From an uncultured Acidimicrobiaceae bacterium (lineage in GTDB: Bacteria > Actinomycetota > Acidimicrobiia > Acidimicrobiales > SZUA-35): 60,396 nt of DNA. The position numbers were made by a program, and so were the translations under genes. The stretch is from contig CAMYLA010000014.1 of NCBI GenBank assembly GCA_947259095.1, positions 1 through 60,396 of the forward strand, written 5' to 3'. Below the pieces are notes generated by a model. That model was given only the letters and a program-made list of their open reading frames with translations. It ran no database searches and was not told where the DNA came from. Positions 34,135-42,496 of the stretch are shown here, one piece after another (position 1 is the stretch's first letter; every line of letters begins with the position of its first letter).

Positions 34135-35718
34135 ATGAAACGACTTATGAAGTTGCTTTCGTTGCTGTTCGCGTTGGCCTTGGTGGCCGGGGCCTGCGGT
34201 AGCGATGATGACTCGACCGATGCCGGTGAGACACCGGCCACCGAGGAAGGTGATGGCGGCGAGGAGTCCGAAGACGAACTCGCCGGCGGCGGTATCGACG
34301 ATGAAGAGGCGTCCGATGCGGTTGCTGATGCGGCCGAAGCCGAGGGCTCGAGCGCGAGTACTGCCGGCAGTATCGAGGAGTTGGAGGCCCAGTGGGCCGA
34401 GGCTCGTGCCGCTGTGGTCGATGCGATCAACGCCGGTGGCTATGGCGTCAACGACGAGAACGTCTTGATCGGCCCGGCCGGGTTCGAGATCGATTTGAGC
34501 AGCTGTCCTTCGGATTGGTCGGATACGGCTGGTCTCGGTGATGCGATCACCATCGGTCACACCACGGCCCAGTCGGGGAACCTTGCGGCGTACGGCAACA
34601 TTGCCGCCGGTATGGATACCTATTTCGACTATGTCAACGAGACGGGCGGGATCGGTGGTTTGCCGATCGAGCTGGTGGTCAAGGACGACGAGTACGTTGC
34701 CACCAAGACCATCGAACTGGTCGACGAGATCCTGCAGGCCGAGGATCCGTTCTATGTGACGACCTTGGGTTCGCCGAACACCCTGGCGGTGTACGACTCG
34801 TTGAATGACAAGTGCGTTCCGCATCCGTTCGTCATGACCGGTCACCCGGCGTGGGGCGATCCCGAGGGTCACCCGTGGACCACCGGTCTGCAGATGTCGT
34901 ACTCGACCGAGGCGGTGTTCTGGGGCAACTGGATCAAGCAAAACCTTGCCGCCGATCTGCCGGTGAAGGTTGCCGGTCTGGTCATGGACAACGACTTCGG
35001 TCTGGCCTACGAGGACAGCTTCGAGAAGTGGGTTGAAGCCAACCCCGACGTCGTTGGGGAATTCGTGGCGGTTCCCCATGATCCGGCTGCGCCGACGGTG
35101 ACAAACGAGATGACCACCATCGCCGCTTCGAATCCCGATGTGTTCATCTCGATGACGGCGGGCAACCCGTGTCTGTTGGCGGTGCAGGAGGCCGGCAATT
35201 CCGGTTTGACCGAGACGGCAAAGGCGTCGTTCGCTCCGTCGGTCTGCAAGGATGCCAACGCCTACATGATCCCCGCCGGCGACGCTGCCGACGGGTTCTA
35301 CATCGTGGGTGGTGGCCTCAAGACCACGACCGATCCCCAGTACGCCGACGACGCCTTCATCAGCTTCCTCAACGAGAAGCTGGAAGAGGCCGACCTCGAT
35401 ACTTCGGTCGGCCTGTACGGCACCGGGTTCGGCCAGTTCGGTTGGGCTCACGTCGAGGCGCTGCGTATCGCAGCCGAGCTCGAGGGCGGTCTGACCAGAA
35501 CGAACCTCATGCTGGCCCAGCGGGCCATGGATGTGATCCATCCGCTGACCCTCGACGGCATCACCTTCTCGGTGAACGGCAACGAGGATGGCTACTTCAT
35601 CGAAGGCTCGGAGTTCAGCCAATACGACGCGGCAAACGAATCCTGGACCCAGCTCGGTGGCGCCATCGACCTCAACGGTTCGTCACCGAACTGCCAGTGG
35701 AGCGAAGCAGGCTGCTGA
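34135..35718 (+). CDS. ABC transporter substrate-binding lipoprotein (LivK-like)
   Basis: 527 aa from ATG 34135 (AGGAGA upstream). Lipobox VAGAC (Cys21), then about 60 very acidic residues (Asp/Glu/Gly/Ala-rich linker) and a type I periplasmic-binding fold: AITIGHTTAQSGNLAAYGNIAAGMDTYFDYVNETGGIGGLP, ELVVKDDEYVATKTIELVDEIL, VDNDFG-like VMDNDFGLAYEDSF. The only binding protein in this seven-gene cluster. The ligand could be a branched amino acid, amide or urea-like compound. A strong stem-loop follows the gene and could give higher mRNA levels for it than for the downstream permeases. Confidence 0.88.
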   Translation: MKRLMKLLSLLFALALVAGACGSDDDSTDAGETPATEEGDGGEESEDELAGGGIDDEEASDAVADAAEAEGSSASTAGSIEELEAQWAEARAAVVDAINAGGYGVNDENVLIGPAGFEIDLSSCPSDWSDTAGLGDAITIGHTTAQSGNLAAYGNIAAGMDTYFDYVNETGGIGGLPIELVVKDDEYVATKTIELVDEILQAEDPFYVTTLGSPNTLAVYDSLNDKCVPHPFVMTGHPAWGDPEGHPWTTGLQMSYSTEAVFWGNWIKQNLAADLPVKVAGLVMDNDFGLAYEDSFEKWVEANPDVVGEFVAVPHDPAAPTVTNEMTTIAASNPDVFISMTAGNPCLLAVQEAGNSGLTETAKASFAPSVCKDANAYMIPAGDAADGFYIVGGGLKTTTDPQYADDAFISFLNEKLEEADLDTSVGLYGTGFGQFGWAHVEALRIAAELEGGLTRTNLMLAQRAMDVIHPLTLDGITFSVNGNEDGYFIEGSEFSQYDAANESWTQLGGAIDLNGSSPNCQWSEAGC

Positions 35719-35784
35719 TCTCGCCACGGCGAAGCGGTAGCAGGTCTCCAACCGACGTGGTCGGCGGAGATCGACAGCAGTAGC

Positions 35785-35825
35785 CGAGCGGGCCGGAGCC
35801 CTCGATGAGGGCTCCGGCCCGCTCG
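35785..35825 (+). terminator. Perfect 18-bp stem-loop after the binding-protein gene
   Basis: CGAGCGGGCCGGAGCCCT (35785-35802) and its exact inverse (35808-35825) close a five-base loop CGATG. No T-run follows. Its location between the binding-protein gene and the second livH suggests an attenuator or 3' mRNA stabiliser. Confidence 0.75.
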
Positions 35826-35855
35826 CGCCAAGACCAGGGACGGGAGGTTGCCGAC

Positions 35856-36797
35856 GTGGACCTATTTCTGCAACGGGTGTTCGACGGGCTGTTCAACGGC
35901 GCCATCTACGCCTCCCTGGCCATCGCCATCGTGGTCATCTATCGGGCGACCGGGATCCTGAACTTCGCCCAGGGCGAGCTGGCGACGCTCAGCGGCTACG
36001 CCGGCTACCTGCTGGTCGCCCCGACATCGCAGGCCATCGCCGGCGCAGGGTTGATCTCGTTCCTTCCCGGCCTGCCGTGGCCGGTGCCGGTCGCCATGGC
36101 GGTTGCAGTGCTGTTCGGATGTGCCATGGGAGCGCTGGTCGAACGATTACTCATCAGTCCGCTGGAGGGTCGAAGCGAGCTCTCAATCGTCAACGTGTCG
36201 ATCGGGCTGCTGATCGTCATCAACGCCACGATGGCCGAGGTCTGGGGCACGATCGCTCGGCCGTTCCCCAGCCCCTTCCCCTCAGAGAACACCGACTTCT
36301 TCTCCGTCCTCGGCGCCCGGCTGCGGTACCAGTCGGTCGGTGTCTGGATCACGGTGCTGGTGGCGTTGGGCCTGCTGGCGCTGTTCCTCCACCGGACCAA
36401 GGTCGGCCTGGCGTTTCGAGCCATCACCGCCAATCGCTCCTCGGCAGAGTTGTGCGGGGTACGGGTGGGGCGGATTCTCATGGTCGGCTGGGCCGTAGCC
36501 GCCGGACTTGGTGCGCTGGCCGCGGTGCTGGTTTCGGGGGTGGTCTTCCTCGAACCCTCGCTGATGATCAGGGTTCTCATCTACTCGTTCGCCGCGGCCA
36601 CCATCGGCGGCCTCGACAGCCCACTCGGCGCCGTGGTCGGCGGGATCATCGTGGGCCTGACCCAGTCGCTGGTCCCGGGGTACATCGCCTTCGTTCCGAC
36701 CGAGCTGAGCCTGCTGCCCCCGCTTCTGGCCATGTTCATCGTCCTGTCGATCAAGCCGACCGGCCTCTTCGGCACCGCCAGGGTGGAGCGGGTGTGA
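35856..36797 (+). CDS. livH: Branched-chain amino acid-type ABC transporter permease (second copy)
   Basis: 313 aa from GTG 35856 with GGGAGG seven bases upstream. Same family as the gene at 31614: LFLQRVFDGLFNGAIYASLAIAIVVIYRATGILNFAQGELATLSGY, RTKVGLAFRAITANRSSAELCGVRVGRILMVGWAVAAGLG, and the tail TGLFGTARVERV. About 45-50 percent identical to the first copy by eye. It lacks the first copy's N-terminal extension. The stop overlaps the next start. Confidence 0.9.
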   Translation: MDLFLQRVFDGLFNGAIYASLAIAIVVIYRATGILNFAQGELATLSGYAGYLLVAPTSQAIAGAGLISFLPGLPWPVPVAMAVAVLFGCAMGALVERLLISPLEGRSELSIVNVSIGLLIVINATMAEVWGTIARPFPSPFPSENTDFFSVLGARLRYQSVGVWITVLVALGLLALFLHRTKVGLAFRAITANRSSAELCGVRVGRILMVGWAVAAGLGALAAVLVSGVVFLEPSLMIRVLIYSFAAATIGGLDSPLGAVVGGIIVGLTQSLVPGYIAFVPTELSLLPPLLAMFIVLSIKPTGLFGTARVERV

Positions 36798-37864
36798 GCG
36801 ATTCGGTGGTCGACGTGCGGCATCAGGCCGACCATCCCGCGTTGAGCGACAGCCACCGTCGCTGGCCTCGCTGGGCTCGCCTGACCTGGGCCGCCACCAT
36901 GGCCTTGATCGTTGTACTGCTGCTTGCCCTTCCGGCCATGGTCGACGCGCTGGCCTTGCGTCGCTACGCCGGGCTGATGGTGCTCTCGTTGGGTGTGCTC
37001 GGCATCGTGGTGGCCACCGGCCACGCCGGGCTGATCTCCCTCGGCCACGGTGCCTTCGTCGGCGTCGGTGCCTTCGCCATGGGGTGGTTCGTCGACGGGG
37101 CCGATTGGCCGTTCGTCGTCTCGCTCATCGCCACGTTCGGTGTCTGTGCCGCAGTGGGTTGGACGCTTGGCATCCCGGCCCTGCGGATCAAGGGCATCTA
37201 CCTGGCTCTGGTCACGCTGGGGATCGCCGTTGTCTTTCCATCGCTGGCCAAGCGTTTCCCCGCCATCACCGGGGGCACAACCGGACGACCGATCGATGCG
37301 TCGCTGGAACCCCCGGCCTGGACCGGCCTCGGCGAGGAGTATGTGGTGGCCTGGCGCTACTACTTCTGCCTCCTGGTCTGTGCGCTGTTGTTCCTGGCCA
37401 CCCGCAACGTCCTGGTGGGGCGGATGGGTCGAGGGATGCAGGCGGTACGCGACGATGAGGCTGCGGCCGCCACCTTCGGCATCAACCTGATCAGGATGAA
37501 GGCCGGGGCATTCGGACTGTCAGCGGGGCTCGCCGGCACCGCGGGGGCGTTGCAGGTCGTGCTGTTCCCCTTCGTCAGCCCCGAACAGTTCGACGTCTTC
37601 CTGTCGTTCCGGCTTTACGCCGCAGCGGTGCTCGGCGGGGTCGGGTTCCTGGCCGGAGCGATCTACGGGGTGCTGGCCCTGCTTGCGGTGCCGACGTTGA
37701 ACGATGTGGTCGGCGCGATACTCGGGTCGACCGAGGGCTGGTTGAACAACGATCTCATCGTGTTCGGCTTCGGCCTCATCGCCCTCACCTTCGTGTCGCC
37801 CGATGGCCTTGCCGGATTGTTCGGTCGATTGGCCCGGCGATTCCTCAAGATCGAGGATGACTGA
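36794..37864 (+). CDS. livM: Branched-chain amino acid-type ABC transporter permease (second copy)
   Basis: 356 aa from GTG 36794 (GTGA overlap with the preceding stop). LivM signs: LGVLGIVVATGHAGLISLGHGAFVGVGAF, LGIPALRIKGIYLALVTLGIAVVFPSLAKRF, MQAVRDDEAAAATFGINLIRMKAGAFGLSAG. The N-terminal 35 residues are hydrophilic and basic. With the second LivH it makes a second channel that probably shares the LivG/LivF ATPases and the single binding protein, or a binding protein elsewhere. Confidence 0.9.
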   Translation: MSDSVVDVRHQADHPALSDSHRRWPRWARLTWAATMALIVVLLLALPAMVDALALRRYAGLMVLSLGVLGIVVATGHAGLISLGHGAFVGVGAFAMGWFVDGADWPFVVSLIATFGVCAAVGWTLGIPALRIKGIYLALVTLGIAVVFPSLAKRFPAITGGTTGRPIDASLEPPAWTGLGEEYVVAWRYYFCLLVCALLFLATRNVLVGRMGRGMQAVRDDEAAAATFGINLIRMKAGAFGLSAGLAGTAGALQVVLFPFVSPEQFDVFLSFRLYAAAVLGGVGFLAGAIYGVLALLAVPTLNDVVGAILGSTEGWLNNDLIVFGFGLIALTFVSPDGLAGLFGRLARRFLKIEDD

Positions 37865-37943
37865 TCTCCGGCCGGTGCAGGTGTGCGCTTCTCGAACCGG
37901 ACGGTCTGCGGAACACAACGGTGGCCCAGAGGGTTCCGTAGTC

Positions 37944-39485
37944 ATGGGCAGGTCATCGTCATCGGTCGAGCCGTACCAACGTCTCGGCCGGCCGTGGGGT
38001 GCCTGGAGGCCGACGGTGGTTGTTTCGGTGTCGTTCATGCTGTTGGCCGCAGCCTGTGGCGGTGGCGGAGCTGATGGATCGTCTTCGACCACCGATCCTG
38101 CCACTGGTGAGTCCGAGACGGTGGCAGCCGAAGATGCCGAGGAAGCGGACGTCGATGCACCGGTCGAGCCCGCCCCGGACGGGTTCGAGGCTCTGCCGCT
38201 GGAAGCCAAGATCGCCGAGTTTCTCAGCGAGCCGAGCAGTAGCAAGGGTGCGCTGGTGGCCGAGGCCATGGGGGCCAGCGGCGATCCCCGGTGGGGACCA
38301 TGGCTGCTCGATCTCTACCGTCTCGGCCGCTCCACCCGGATCGACCATGCCGCGGCGGCTGCATTCGCCGCTCTGTCCGGCATCGAGTCGGCCGGTCAGC
38401 GAACCGAGGACTATCGGCGGTACGGCAACTGGGTCTACGACGGCGGAATCGACCCCGGGGACGGGTATCGGGAGTGGAAACTCGGGATCTACGCCACGAT
38501 CGACTCCGAATTCGACGAACTGCTGTCGGCAACCCCGGACGACACCGTGTTGTCGCAGATCCAATGGGGCGGCGTGACCCGAGGTGGGATTCCGGAGTTG
38601 AACCAACCGTTGCGGGTCCCCGCTGACGCCGCCGACTGGATGACCGAGGAGGAACTGATCCTCGGGGTCGTCGTCGACGGTGTTGCGGTTGCCTACCCCC
38701 TTCGGATCCTGGGCCACCATGAGCTGGCAAACGACCAGGTGGCCGGGGTTCCGGTGTCGATGGTGTACTGCACGCTGTGTCAATCGGGGCTCCTGTTCGA
38801 TCGCCGGGTCGATGACCTCGTGCTCGACTTCGAGACATCGGGCCTGCTGATCGAGTCCAACAAGATCATGGTCGATCGCCAGACCGATACCCTTTGGCGG
38901 CACCAGACCGGGGTCGGCCTCGCCGGTCCGCTGGAGGGCGTGGAGCTGGCGCAGTTCCCGGTCCTCACCACCAGCTGGGGTGAATGGATCGACGAGCACC
39001 CGGAATCCGACGTCCTGGCCATCCCCGAACCGATCTTCCCCGACGCCGAGGTCTCGCCGGAACAACCGGCGATCGCCTACTCCTATGAGGTCGGCGATGC
39101 CTACCGCTTCTACTACGAGGATCCGGACCTCTGGTTCCCGGTGTTCGACACCCCCGGCGTGTTCGAATTGAAGGAACCGGTCCTCGGGGTGTCCGACGGC
39201 TCCGAGGAGCTGGCAATCCAGCTGGCGGGCTTGCTCGATGCCGGCCCCCAGGTGTTCGTGGTTGGCGAGACCACCGTTGCCGCAGTGCCGACATCGTCCG
39301 GTGCCCTGGTCTATGACCTGCGGGCATCGGGTCGAGCGGCCGGCCCCCTCGACGGCATCGAGAGCGCCGACAGCGAAGAGTTGCGGTTGGATGACGGTGA
39401 TGCCTTTGCTCGGACGGTGGTGCCGCAGCTCTTCTGGTTCGCCTGGTTTGGTCAGCATCCCGGAACCGACTGGTGGCCTCGGTGA
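37944..39485 (+). CDS. DUF3179 domain lipoprotein
   Basis: 513 aa from ATG 37944. Lipobox LAAAC (Cys38) after a long basic N-region, then a Ser/Thr/Glu/Asp-rich linker. The DUF3179 domain begins near residue 210: VVVDGVAVAYPLRILGHHELANDQVAGVPVSMVYCTLCQSGLLFDRRV, which carries the conserved C-T-L-C pair, followed by LWRHQTGVGLAGPL. The role of DUF3179 is unknown. It follows livM by 79 bases on the same strand and may be a cell-surface part of the uptake system, but that is inference. Confidence 0.85.
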   Translation: MGRSSSSVEPYQRLGRPWGAWRPTVVVSVSFMLLAAACGGGGADGSSSTTDPATGESETVAAEDAEEADVDAPVEPAPDGFEALPLEAKIAEFLSEPSSSKGALVAEAMGASGDPRWGPWLLDLYRLGRSTRIDHAAAAAFAALSGIESAGQRTEDYRRYGNWVYDGGIDPGDGYREWKLGIYATIDSEFDELLSATPDDTVLSQIQWGGVTRGGIPELNQPLRVPADAADWMTEEELILGVVVDGVAVAYPLRILGHHELANDQVAGVPVSMVYCTLCQSGLLFDRRVDDLVLDFETSGLLIESNKIMVDRQTDTLWRHQTGVGLAGPLEGVELAQFPVLTTSWGEWIDEHPESDVLAIPEPIFPDAEVSPEQPAIAYSYEVGDAYRFYYEDPDLWFPVFDTPGVFELKEPVLGVSDGSEELAIQLAGLLDAGPQVFVVGETTVAAVPTSSGALVYDLRASGRAAGPLDGIESADSEELRLDDGDAFARTVVPQLFWFAWFGQHPGTDWWPR

Positions 39486-39557
39486 ACCCGACACCCGACC
39501 TGGAATCGGCGGGCCGACACCGGCCGGGTACTTTTCCCCCTCGCCGATCGCATTTGT

Positions 39558-39580
39558 CGACACCTTATTGTAATGTGTCG
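39558..39580 (+). promoter_or_regulatory. 23-bp operator-like palindrome
   Basis: CGACAC (39558-39563) and GTGTCG (39575-39580) are exact inverses; inside, TTA and TAA also pair around the centre at 39569. Only two base pairs of the 11 are mismatched. It ends five bases before the DUF1800 start at 39585, where a bound dimer would block transcription or translation. The regulator is not identified. Confidence 0.55.
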
Positions 39581-39584
39581 GACG

Positions 39585-40808
39585 ATGGGGATGGCGGAAC
39601 GGGACCCAGGACGAGCTCATGGCGCGCTCTTGGCCAGGCGGGCCACCCTTCGGGCTGATCCGGAACTGATCGGGCAACTGGCGGGACTCGGGCGATCCGA
39701 TGCGGTCACCCAGGTGCTCAACGGGCCGGTCAGCACCGAACAGGCCACGCCTGCGGAGAAGAGCGACGAGACGGTCACCTGGTGGATCCGGCAGATCGGT
39801 GCCCCGGCGAGCGGCCTGCACGAGCGGATGAGCTTCTTCTGGCATTCGCTCCTGCCGACCCATCGCCACTCGGTCAACTGGCATGAGCTGATCGCCACCC
39901 AGCTGAACATGATCCGGGCCAACGCCCTGGGAAACTACCGGGACCTCCTCCAGGGCATGGTGATCGATGGTGCCATGATCCGCTACCTCGACGCCGACTC
40001 GTCCACCGCCAAGCGGCCGAACGAGAACCTGGCTCGGGAGCTCATGGAGCTGTTCAGCACCGGCCTCGGCCACTACACCGAGGACGATGTCCGCCAGGCC
40101 GCCCTGGCCATGACCGGGTGGCGGGTCGACAAGGACAGCTATGCGGTGTTCTTCGATCCGGAACGGGCCCACCGCGAGCCGGTCACCTTCCTCGGCGAAA
40201 CCAAGAGTTGGGATGTCGCATCGATCACCGATCGGCTGTGCGACCACCCGGCCACGGCGGCCAGGATCTCATCCATGTTGTGGTATCACCTCACCGGCAA
40301 GCGGATGGATGCCGCGGGCAAGGCTGAGCTCGGCTACTGGTGGCAAGGCCAGAATCTCGAGATCAAACCGCTCATCGAGCGCATCCTCAACAGCGAGGCG
40401 TTCTGGGCCGACCACTACGCCAGACCCCGCAGCGGCTTCGAGTACTACGCCGCAGCCCAGAACATCCTCGGCCTCGACCCCACCAAGTTGTGGCAGGCCC
40501 GCAACCTCGGCCAGCTTCTGTACGAGCCCCCGAATGTCGGCGGTTGGCCGACGGGGGAGCGGTGGCTCAACCCCGACTCGATGTTGCGCCGGTCCGAGGC
40601 GCTGTTCAACGTTGACTTCAGGGAGATCTCGGGCGGGGAGACGGCGACGATCGAGGAGATCCTCGATCGCTGCGGCATCTATGTGGTGAGCGACGAAACG
40701 ATGGCCGCCCTGCAGGCGGCCAACAACCCGGACAACATCGGCCCCGAAGGTGTCGTCCAGCTGCAGTGGCGTATCGCCATGAGTAGTCCGGAGTTCCAGC
40801 TGCAATGA
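39585..40808 (+). CDS. DUF1800 family protein
   Basis: 407 aa from ATG 39585 (39591 also possible; the GTG at 39573 lies inside the palindrome). Family marks: HERMSFFWHSLLPTHRH, LGNYRDLLQGMVIDGAMIRYLDADSS, RPNENLARELMELFSTGLGHYTEDDVRQAALAMTGW, and GGWPTGERWLNPDSMLRRSE near the end. The protein is on the short side for the family and lacks a signal peptide. DUF1800 and DUF1501 genes usually occur as a pair; a role in exported polymer or protein handling has been suggested but is unproven. Confidence 0.9.
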   Translation: MGMAERDPGRAHGALLARRATLRADPELIGQLAGLGRSDAVTQVLNGPVSTEQATPAEKSDETVTWWIRQIGAPASGLHERMSFFWHSLLPTHRHSVNWHELIATQLNMIRANALGNYRDLLQGMVIDGAMIRYLDADSSTAKRPNENLARELMELFSTGLGHYTEDDVRQAALAMTGWRVDKDSYAVFFDPERAHREPVTFLGETKSWDVASITDRLCDHPATAARISSMLWYHLTGKRMDAAGKAELGYWWQGQNLEIKPLIERILNSEAFWADHYARPRSGFEYYAAAQNILGLDPTKLWQARNLGQLLYEPPNVGGWPTGERWLNPDSMLRRSEALFNVDFREISGGETATIEEILDRCGIYVVSDETMAALQAANNPDNIGPEGVVQLQWRIAMSSPEFQLQ

Positions 40809-42430
40809 CGACATCCGACGATTCTCTTGGACAGGTCCACCCCACCTCGCTCCACGGTGGGTACGCCCAACCGGCCGCCGGCGACGATGCCGGCGACCAT
40901 TACTACAGCCACGGCGACGATCTTGCGTACGATATCCACGACCCCTACAGCCAGTACGACCCGTACGGGTTCGAGCGTGGCGGGATCTGCGGAAGCGAAG
41001 CGCACGGCGTCGAAGAGACGGTCGTCAACGCCGTCCCGTTCGACGAGGGCGCACCGATGGATCCCGGGGATTCGAGCGACCGATGGGGCGTGCGTGGCCA
41101 GGTCACCCGACGCCGGTTCATTCAGGGCCTGGCCGTTGCCGGCACCGTCGGCTTCGGCGTGGTAGGGGGTGCGAAGCCGGTCGACCGTCAGGCCATCGAG
41201 TCCCAGCTGGCGGCAAAATCGGCCTCCACCGGCGAGTCCGTGGCTCCGAAGGTTGTCGATCTGCAGGCCATGGCTCCCCCCGTGGCAGCGGTTCTCGACG
41301 AAGTCGAGGTCGAGGTCGAGGTCGAGGTCGAGCTGATCACCCCGGCCCCGATCGACCAACGGGTGCTGGTGTTCATCGAGTTCCAGGGCGGCAACGATGG
41401 ACTGTCGATGGTGGTGCCGTACGGCTCGAGCGCCTACTACGATCGGCGGCCCCGGTTGGCCATCGCCGGCGAGGCCGTGTTGCCGATCGACGAGCAAGTC
41501 GGACTGAGCCCGTCGCTGGCCCGGCTTCACCAACGCCAGCTGCGCACGGTGGAGGGCGTGGGCCCGGTCGACGGTGTTCTATCCCACTTCGAGATGGTCG
41601 AGCGATGGGAGCTCGGTGACATGCGAGGCCGGGGCGGGCAACGGGCCGGCTTCCTGGCTCGCCTCGCCGATTCGGTCGACGTCGGGGCTGCGGTGACCGG
41701 ACTGTCGGTGGCCGGCCACACGCCCCGACTCGACGCCAGCCGGAGTTCCACGCTGGCGCTGAACGACTTCAATCAGCTCCGGGTCCTGACCAACGACGAG
41801 TGGATCTATCCCCGCTACCGCTCGGCGGTTCGCAGTTTCGGTGGCGGCCCGCTGTCGACGACGATCAGCCAGTCGTGGGACAAGCTGTTCGACGTCGGCG
41901 ATTCGATCAACGGCGACATCGACAAGGTCAACAAGGACTCGTTGATGATCCGGGAGGGCGGCGGGTTGGGTCGCCAGTTGGCGATGGCGGCCGAGATGAT
42001 CAAAGCTGATGTCGGTGTCCGTGTCGTTCATGCGTCGCTGGGGGGTTTCGACACCCACGATGGACACCAGGGCAAGCACGAGCGGCTGATGCGGACCTTT
42101 GACGCCGCAGTCGACGGCTTCCTCCAGGAGATCGAGAACGCCGGCATGGGCGACCGCGTCCTCGTTGCCACATCGAGCGAGTTCGGACGCCGGGTCGGCG
42201 AGAACGGGAGTGGTCTCGATCACGGTGCCGCCTCCTCGATGCTGATGCTCGGCCCCGTGCCCCCGGGTCGAGCCGGCGATCCTTCGCCTGTGGCCGATCT
42301 CGATCGGAACGGCAACCTGAAGACGACCATCCCCTTCGACCGCTACCTGGCAACGCTGGCTCAGGACTGGCTCGGCATCGACGCCGCATCGGTCCTGCCG
42401 GATGCTCCCGAACCCATCGGGCTCATCTGA
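40805..42430 (+). CDS. DUF1501 family protein with internal Tat motif
   Basis: 541 aa, ATG overlapping the DUF1800 stop. DUF1501 shows as LVFIEFQGGNDGLSMVVPYGSSAYYDRRP, LHQRQLRTVEGVG, VHASLGGFDTHDGHQGKHERLM, and VLVATSSEFGRRVGENGSGLDHG (phosphatase/sulfatase-like fold). A twin-arginine motif TRRRFIQGLAVAGTVG sits at about residue 101-116, after a 98-residue Asp/Tyr/Gly-rich extension, so the export signal is not at the N-terminus. A short (EV)5 run follows at about 167-176. Odd N-terminus apart, the domain is complete. Confidence 0.9.
   Translation: MTTSDDSLGQVHPTSLHGGYAQPAAGDDAGDHYYSHGDDLAYDIHDPYSQYDPYGFERGGICGSEAHGVEETVVNAVPFDEGAPMDPGDSSDRWGVRGQVTRRRFIQGLAVAGTVGFGVVGGAKPVDRQAIESQLAAKSASTGESVAPKVVDLQAMAPPVAAVLDEVEVEVEVEVELITPAPIDQRVLVFIEFQGGNDGLSMVVPYGSSAYYDRRPRLAIAGEAVLPIDEQVGLSPSLARLHQRQLRTVEGVGPVDGVLSHFEMVERWELGDMRGRGGQRAGFLARLADSVDVGAAVTGLSVAGHTPRLDASRSSTLALNDFNQLRVLTNDEWIYPRYRSAVRSFGGGPLSTTISQSWDKLFDVGDSINGDIDKVNKDSLMIREGGGLGRQLAMAAEMIKADVGVRVVHASLGGFDTHDGHQGKHERLMRTFDAAVDGFLQEIENAGMGDRVLVATSSEFGRRVGENGSGLDHGAASSMLMLGPVPPGRAGDPSPVADLDRNGNLKTTIPFDRYLATLAQDWLGIDAASVLPDAPEPIGLI
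41303..41332 (+). repeat. Five tandem GTCGAG hexamers inside the DUF1501 gene
   Basis: GTCGAG is repeated five times (41303-41332), coding for an alternating Glu-Val run between the Tat region and the catalytic domain. The length may vary between strains by slippage. Confidence 0.8.
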
Positions 42431-42459
42431 ATCGGCCGGCGGCGGTCCGGCTCGGGTTC

Positions 42460-42482
42460 GAGCGGGCCGGACCGGCCCGCTC
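42460..42482. terminator. Bidirectional terminator hairpin
   Basis: GAGCGGGCCG (42460-42469) and CGGCCCGCTC (42473-42482) form a perfect 10-bp stem with loop GAC. It separates the DUF1501 stop (42430) from the stop of the converging gene (42497). The arm GAGCGGGCCGG is the same 11 bases found in the stem at 35785-35825. Confidence 0.7.
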
Positions 42483-42496
42483 CGCGTCGATCTTCG

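Noticed and set aside
34093..35622. 509-codon minus-strand frame opposite the binding-protein gene
   Set aside because: The plus strand encodes a clear lipoprotein with type I binding fold; the antisense frame is a by-product of codon bias.
37959..40247. 762-codon minus-strand frame across the DUF3179 and DUF1800 genes
   Set aside because: Spans two well-supported plus-strand genes and the operator palindrome; no domain pattern, so treated as a shadow.
41303..41332. Short regular repeats considered as CRISPR-like or minisatellite array
   Set aside because: Six-base units in frame within a coding region, no spacers; a simple codon-pair repeat.
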